From DASQDT01 sp036380435 (lineage in GTDB: Bacteria; Acidobacteriota; Blastocatellia; Pyrinomonadales; Pyrinomonadaceae): a stretch of 8,789 nt of DNA. Both the position numbers and the translations under genes were made by a program. The stretch is from positions 1 through 8,789 of the forward strand of contig DASVES010000010.1 in the NCBI GenBank assembly GCA_036380435.1. The letters are read 5' to 3'. Shown here one piece after another: positions 5,509 to 8,789 of the stretch; positions within the stretch are counted from its first letter, which is position 1; every line of letters starts with the position of its first letter. Below the pieces are notes generated by a model, which searched no databases, was not told the DNA's origin, and was given only the letters and a program-made list of their open reading frames with translations.

Positions 5509-8500
5509 ATGTCGTCCAACACTACAGAACCTCTCGCAGACTTTGTGACCGAACGGCCGCTTACGGCGCAACGTCTCGCGCAGTACGTCGCCCGCGGGCG
5601 CTGCGAGCGTCACCTGCGCTTCGCGCTCTTCCCGACGGAGGCGCTGGGACTGCTGCGGCGCTACGGGCTGGAGATCGAGCCGCTGTCGCCGCTGCTTTCA
5701 AGCGCCGGTCAGGCGTTCGAGCGCGAGCAGTTCGAGGAATTGTCGGCGCGCGCGCGCGTGTTGGACTTGCAGGGGCAGACGCCGGAGGCGTTTGTCGAGG
5801 AGCTGAGACGACTGCCCGGTGCGCCGGCGGGGCCGACGTTCTTCTACCAGCCGTCGATGCGCGCGCCGTTCGGCGCCTGGGCCTGCGAGGGACGCGCCGA
5901 CCTCGTGCGCGTCGAGCGCGACGCGGCGACGGGCCGCGTGGAGGCGACCGTCATCGACATCAAGGCGAGCCGGCGCGAGACCGTGGGCTTCCGCCTTCAG
6001 GTCGCCTTCTACGCGCGCTTGCTCCGTGGCGCGCTGGCCGACGCCGGACTCACGCCCGCCGCGATTCACGGCGCCATCGCCGCGCGCGACAGTGAGTTGA
6101 CAGACGACGGCGGCTGGGAGACCTTCGACCTTGCGCTCTACAGTGACGAGGTCGAGCGTCTGGTGGCCGCCGCCGACTCGGACGTGGCGCGCGCCGCCGC
6201 CGCCGGCCCCCACGGCGCACGCTATCACCTGCGCGCGGCGTGCGACGGCTGCCCCTACAACCAGCTTTGCTTCGCCGACACGGCCGAGCGGCTTGACCTC
6301 TCGCTCGTGCCTCACCTCACCATCTCCGAGAAGCGCGCGCTCCACGCGGCGGGTGTCGGCGACGCGCGGGAGCTGGCCGCGCTCATGGAGTACGGCGAGG
6401 GCGGCGCGATGGTCGTGAGCGCGGGCGCGGAGGCGCGCTCCCGCGTCGTGGCTTCGCGCTGGCCGCTCGCGAGCCGTCTGCCCGTGCTCGTGCAGCGCGC
6501 CCGCGCCGCCGCCCGCCGCTTTGACCGCGCGACGGCCGCGCGTCGCTACCTCGTCGGTTCGGACTACGGCTCGCTCCCCGACCCGGCGCAGTACCCCGAC
6601 CTCGTGCGCGTCTTCGTTGACGCGCAGCGCGACTACCTCGAAGACCGCCTCTATCTCATCGGCGCGCGCGTCACCGGCCCGCGCGCTTCGTTTGAAGTGA
6701 TCGAGATGACGGACGCGCCGCCGGACTTGGACTCAGAGCGCGCTCTGCTCGTCGCGTGGGTGCAAAACTTGCTGCCGGCGGTCGCGCGCGCGGCCGAGTC
6801 GGAGCGCGCGCCGCTGCACGTCTACACCTACGCGGCGCGCGGCGAGCGCACGTTGCTCGATGCGCTCGCGCGCCACTTCGACGCACTCTGCGCCATCCCC
6901 GCCTTCTATGATCTCCTGACCTCGCGCCCCGCGCTCTCGCAGGGGATGCTCTCGCTGCTCTCCGAGGAGGTGCGCGCCCGACTCAATCTTCCGCCCGTCT
7001 GTCAGAACCTCTACGAGGTCGCACGCGAACTCGGCTTCAAGTGGGAAGACGGCCCCGTAGACTTCCGAAAAATCTTCCGCGCGCGCGTCTTCGACAACCG
7101 GCGGACGTTCGTGCGCGACGCGGCGGCCGGTGTCTTCACGAAAGACGCGGCGCGGGCCGTGAAGGAAGACGAAGCGGGAGCTGTTAACGATGACGAGGAG
7201 GACGCGCCGCCAGAGCCGCATTCCGTCCGCGTCGAATCGGCGGCGCGCTTCGGCGTGGAGATTCCGTTGGAGTACGCCTACGCGGCGTGGGGGCGGCTGC
7301 GGGAACCGGAGGCGTCGGCAACACAGCCGGCGTCGGGGCGGCGTTCGCCGTTGCGCGGTTTCGTGGGCGTCAGCGCCGAAGAGATACGCGCTCTCGAAGG
7401 GGCGCGGCTGCGGGCCATGCAGCACGTCGAGGAGAGCTTCGCCTACAAGAACCGGCGCGTCGAGAAGGAGCCGCTCGATTTGTCGGGACTCGACCGCGTT
7501 GACGTGGAACCCGAAGAGGTTCCGCTCCGCCGCTCGCTCGAAGACTTCCTGCTGCTCGAACACCACGCGCGCTTTCAGGACTTGCTGCTCCACCTCGCGC
7601 TCCCGCCGCGCCAGCGCGCCGAGACCGGGCGCACGCTCATGCTCCGCTGCGAGCGTTATCTGAAAGACGAAGACGGCGAGCGCGCGCACTTTCGCTTCGC
7701 GGACGCGGACACGAACGACGCGGACGGAACTGAAGCGGACGGAGTTGTCGCGGGCGACGCGGACGCAGACCCGCCGCCGCAGCAGCAACAACAGACGCCG
7801 CTCCGCGTGCGCGCGGGCGACTGGGTGGTCGTCAACCCATCGCGCGACGGCGAGGGGCGCGCGCTTCCGGCGTGGAGATTAGTCCGCGGCCGTCTCGCGG
7901 TCGTCGAGGAGCTGAGCGCGTCGGAAGTCGCCTTGCGCCTGCTGCCGATGAGCTTCAAGAACTCTCCGTTTCGCTACCCGCATGTGCTTTTCAAGCCGGA
8001 GCCGGGCGTCGTCTACACCGCCGACGAGATGGCCGACGATCTCAACTCGGACAAGTTCCTCGAGGCCTGTCGCAACGCCGCAACCAATCACCTCTACCGC
8101 TGGCTGAGCGACATGGGCGAAGGCAAACGAGCGCGGGCCGTCCGCCCGCGGCGTCTGCGAGACGCGGAGGCGATGGCCTCCCTCGCGTCCGCCGCACAGT
8201 CGCCGCACGGGCTGACCGGCGCGCAGCGCGAGATCGTCGGCGGTCATTTGTGTGAGCGCGTGCTCGTCGTGCAGGGGCCGCCCGGCACGGGCAAGAGCCA
8301 CACGCTCGGCTTCGCCATCCTCGCGCGCGCGCTGGCGCAAACGACGCCGGCGCGCCCCTTCCGCGTCGCCGTGCTCGCCAAGACTCACGCGGCCGTCGCC
8401 GTCGCCCTCGAATCAATCGCGAAGCGCCGGCGCGAGTTGACCGAAGCGATTAAGGGCGACGCCGCCACCACCGCACACCCGGCCGCCCCGCTGCTTGCGC

Positions 8501-8789
8501 CGCTCGCGCGCCGTCGGCTCGCGAAGATGTGTAATGACGCGGGCGAGACGGTGCCCGCGGGCGTCGAGCGCGTGCTGCCCGACGGGGGCGACGAGTCAAC
8601 AGCCGCCGAGCAGTGGCAGTCGTTGCTCACGGAAGAATTGCTCGTCGTCGGTGGGACGCCGGGCGGACTCTATCGTCTGGTGAAGCTGGGGGCGTCGAAG
8701 GGGCGCGCGGTGGATTGGGCGGCGGAGCATTTTGATCTGGTCGTCGTGGACGAGGCGTCGCAGATGGGGCTGGCCGAGGCTTTGACGGC
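5509..8789 (+). CDS. RecB-like Fe-S nuclease fused to SF1B DNA helicase (3' end cut by window)
   Basis: Open from ATG 5509 to the window end: 1093 codons, no stop or frameshift. It matches bifunctional RecB family nuclease/DEAD-DEAH helicases with a TM0106-like front. Residues 18-260 form a Cas4/Dna2-type nuclease: LTAQRLAQYVARGRC with Cys32; Asp131 in GRAD; Asp150-Ile-Lys152 (the D/E-x-K motif); Q164-x3-Y168; then C245-x2-C248-x5-C254, completing a four-Cys 4Fe-4S cluster with Cys32. Residues ~345-460 resemble a degenerate RNase H-like domain. After a charged linker and an OB-like segment (~765-820) comes the helicase: LTGAQ (902-906), Walker A GPPGTGKS (923-930), motif Ia KTHAAV (958-963) and Walker B DEASQ (1081-1085), the Dna2/Upf1 form. 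Later helicase motifs lie beyond the window. ATG 5509 is the first start after an in-frame stop (5473-5475) and lacks a clear Shine-Dalgarno. Role: DNA end processing in repair, recombination or defence; which one is not shown. Confidence 0.92.
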   Translation, partial: MSSNTTEPLADFVTERPLTAQRLAQYVARGRCERHLRFALFPTEALGLLRRYGLEIEPLSPLLSSAGQAFEREQFEELSARARVLDLQGQTPEAFVEELRRLPGAPAGPTFFYQPSMRAPFGAWACEGRADLVRVERDAATGRVEATVIDIKASRRETVGFRLQVAFYARLLRGALADAGLTPAAIHGAIAARDSELTDDGGWETFDLALYSDEVERLVAAADSDVARAAAAGPHGARYHLRAACDGCPYNQLCFADTAERLDLSLVPHLTISEKRALHAAGVGDARELAALMEYGEGGAMVVSAGAEARSRVVASRWPLASRLPVLVQRARAAARRFDRATAARRYLVGSDYGSLPDPAQYPDLVRVFVDAQRDYLEDRLYLIGARVTGPRASFEVIEMTDAPPDLDSERALLVAWVQNLLPAVARAAESERAPLHVYTYAARGERTLLDALARHFDALCAIPAFYDLLTSRPALSQGMLSLLSEEVRARLNLPPVCQNLYEVARELGFKWEDGPVDFRKIFRARVFDNRRTFVRDAAAGVFTKDAARAVKEDEAGAVNDDEEDAPPEPHSVRVESAARFGVEIPLEYAYAAWGRLREPEASATQPASGRRSPLRGFVGVSAEEIRALEGARLRAMQHVEESFAYKNRRVEKEPLDLSGLDRVDVEPEEVPLRRSLEDFLLLEHHARFQDLLLHLALPPRQRAETGRTLMLRCERYLKDEDGERAHFRFADADTNDADGTEADGVVAGDADADPPPQQQQQTPLRVRAGDWVVVNPSRDGEGRALPAWRLVRGRLAVVEELSASEVALRLLPMSFKNSPFRYPHVLFKPEPGVVYTADEMADDLNSDKFLEACRNAATNHLYRWLSDMGEGKRARAVRPRRLRDAEAMASLASAAQSPHGLTGAQREIVGGHLCERVLVVQGPPGTGKSHTLGFAILARALAQTTPARPFRVAVLAKTHAAVAVALESIAKRRRELTEAIKGDAATTAHPAAPLLAPLARRRLAKMCNDAGETVPAGVERVLPDGGDESTAAEQWQSLLTEELLVVGGTPGGLYRLVKLGASKGRAVDWAAEHFDLVVVDEASQMGLAEALT

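Noticed and set aside
6733..7791. 352-codon minus-strand open frame, plus others at 5698-6345 and 7879-8388
   Set aside because: Antisense shadows of the nuclease-helicase, whose frame is continuous and carries all expected motifs.

Overview
This is a GC-rich bacterial chromosomal window with compact genes, Shine-Dalgarno-led starts on several genes, and gene gaps full of palindromes. The gene mix (animal-type heme peroxidase, DUF4139 secreted protein, pterin carbinolamine dehydratase, giant RecB-nuclease/helicase fusion) and the style of the intergenic palindromes suggest an Acidobacteriota-like soil bacterium, perhaps class Blastocatellia. That placement is inference; no marker gene is present.

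Layout: the left half is on the minus strand. An animal-type heme peroxidase (123-1844) ends beside a strong hairpin (25-68). Upstream of it is a 457-base gap holding a candidate promoter and a long terminator-like inverted repeat. A signal-peptide-bearing DUF4139 protein (2302-3789) follows. The right half is on the plus strand. A divergent 300-base gap leads to a TTG-started pterin-4a-carbinolamine dehydratase (4090-4446), whose stop codon lies inside an inverted repeat. Next come an unrecognised Cys-rich, coiled-coil protein (4515-5231), a 277-base gap made almost entirely of nested palindromes, and a very long open frame (5509 to the window end). That frame encodes a Cas4/RecB-like Fe-S nuclease fused to an SF1B (Dna2/Upf1-type) helicase. 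It is cut by the window edge after the Walker B motif.

The genes do not form one obvious pathway. The peroxidase, DUF4139 protein and dehydratase look like independent housekeeping or accessory functions. The nuclease-helicase is a DNA-processing enzyme (repair, recombination or anti-phage), and the Cys-rich protein upstream is a possible but unproven partner. The most unusual features are structural. Three long inverted repeats have unrelated sequence but nearly identical geometry (23-25 bp arms, 28-30 nt loop). One of them sits at the centre of a mirror-symmetric set of five hairpins just upstream of the nuclease-helicase.
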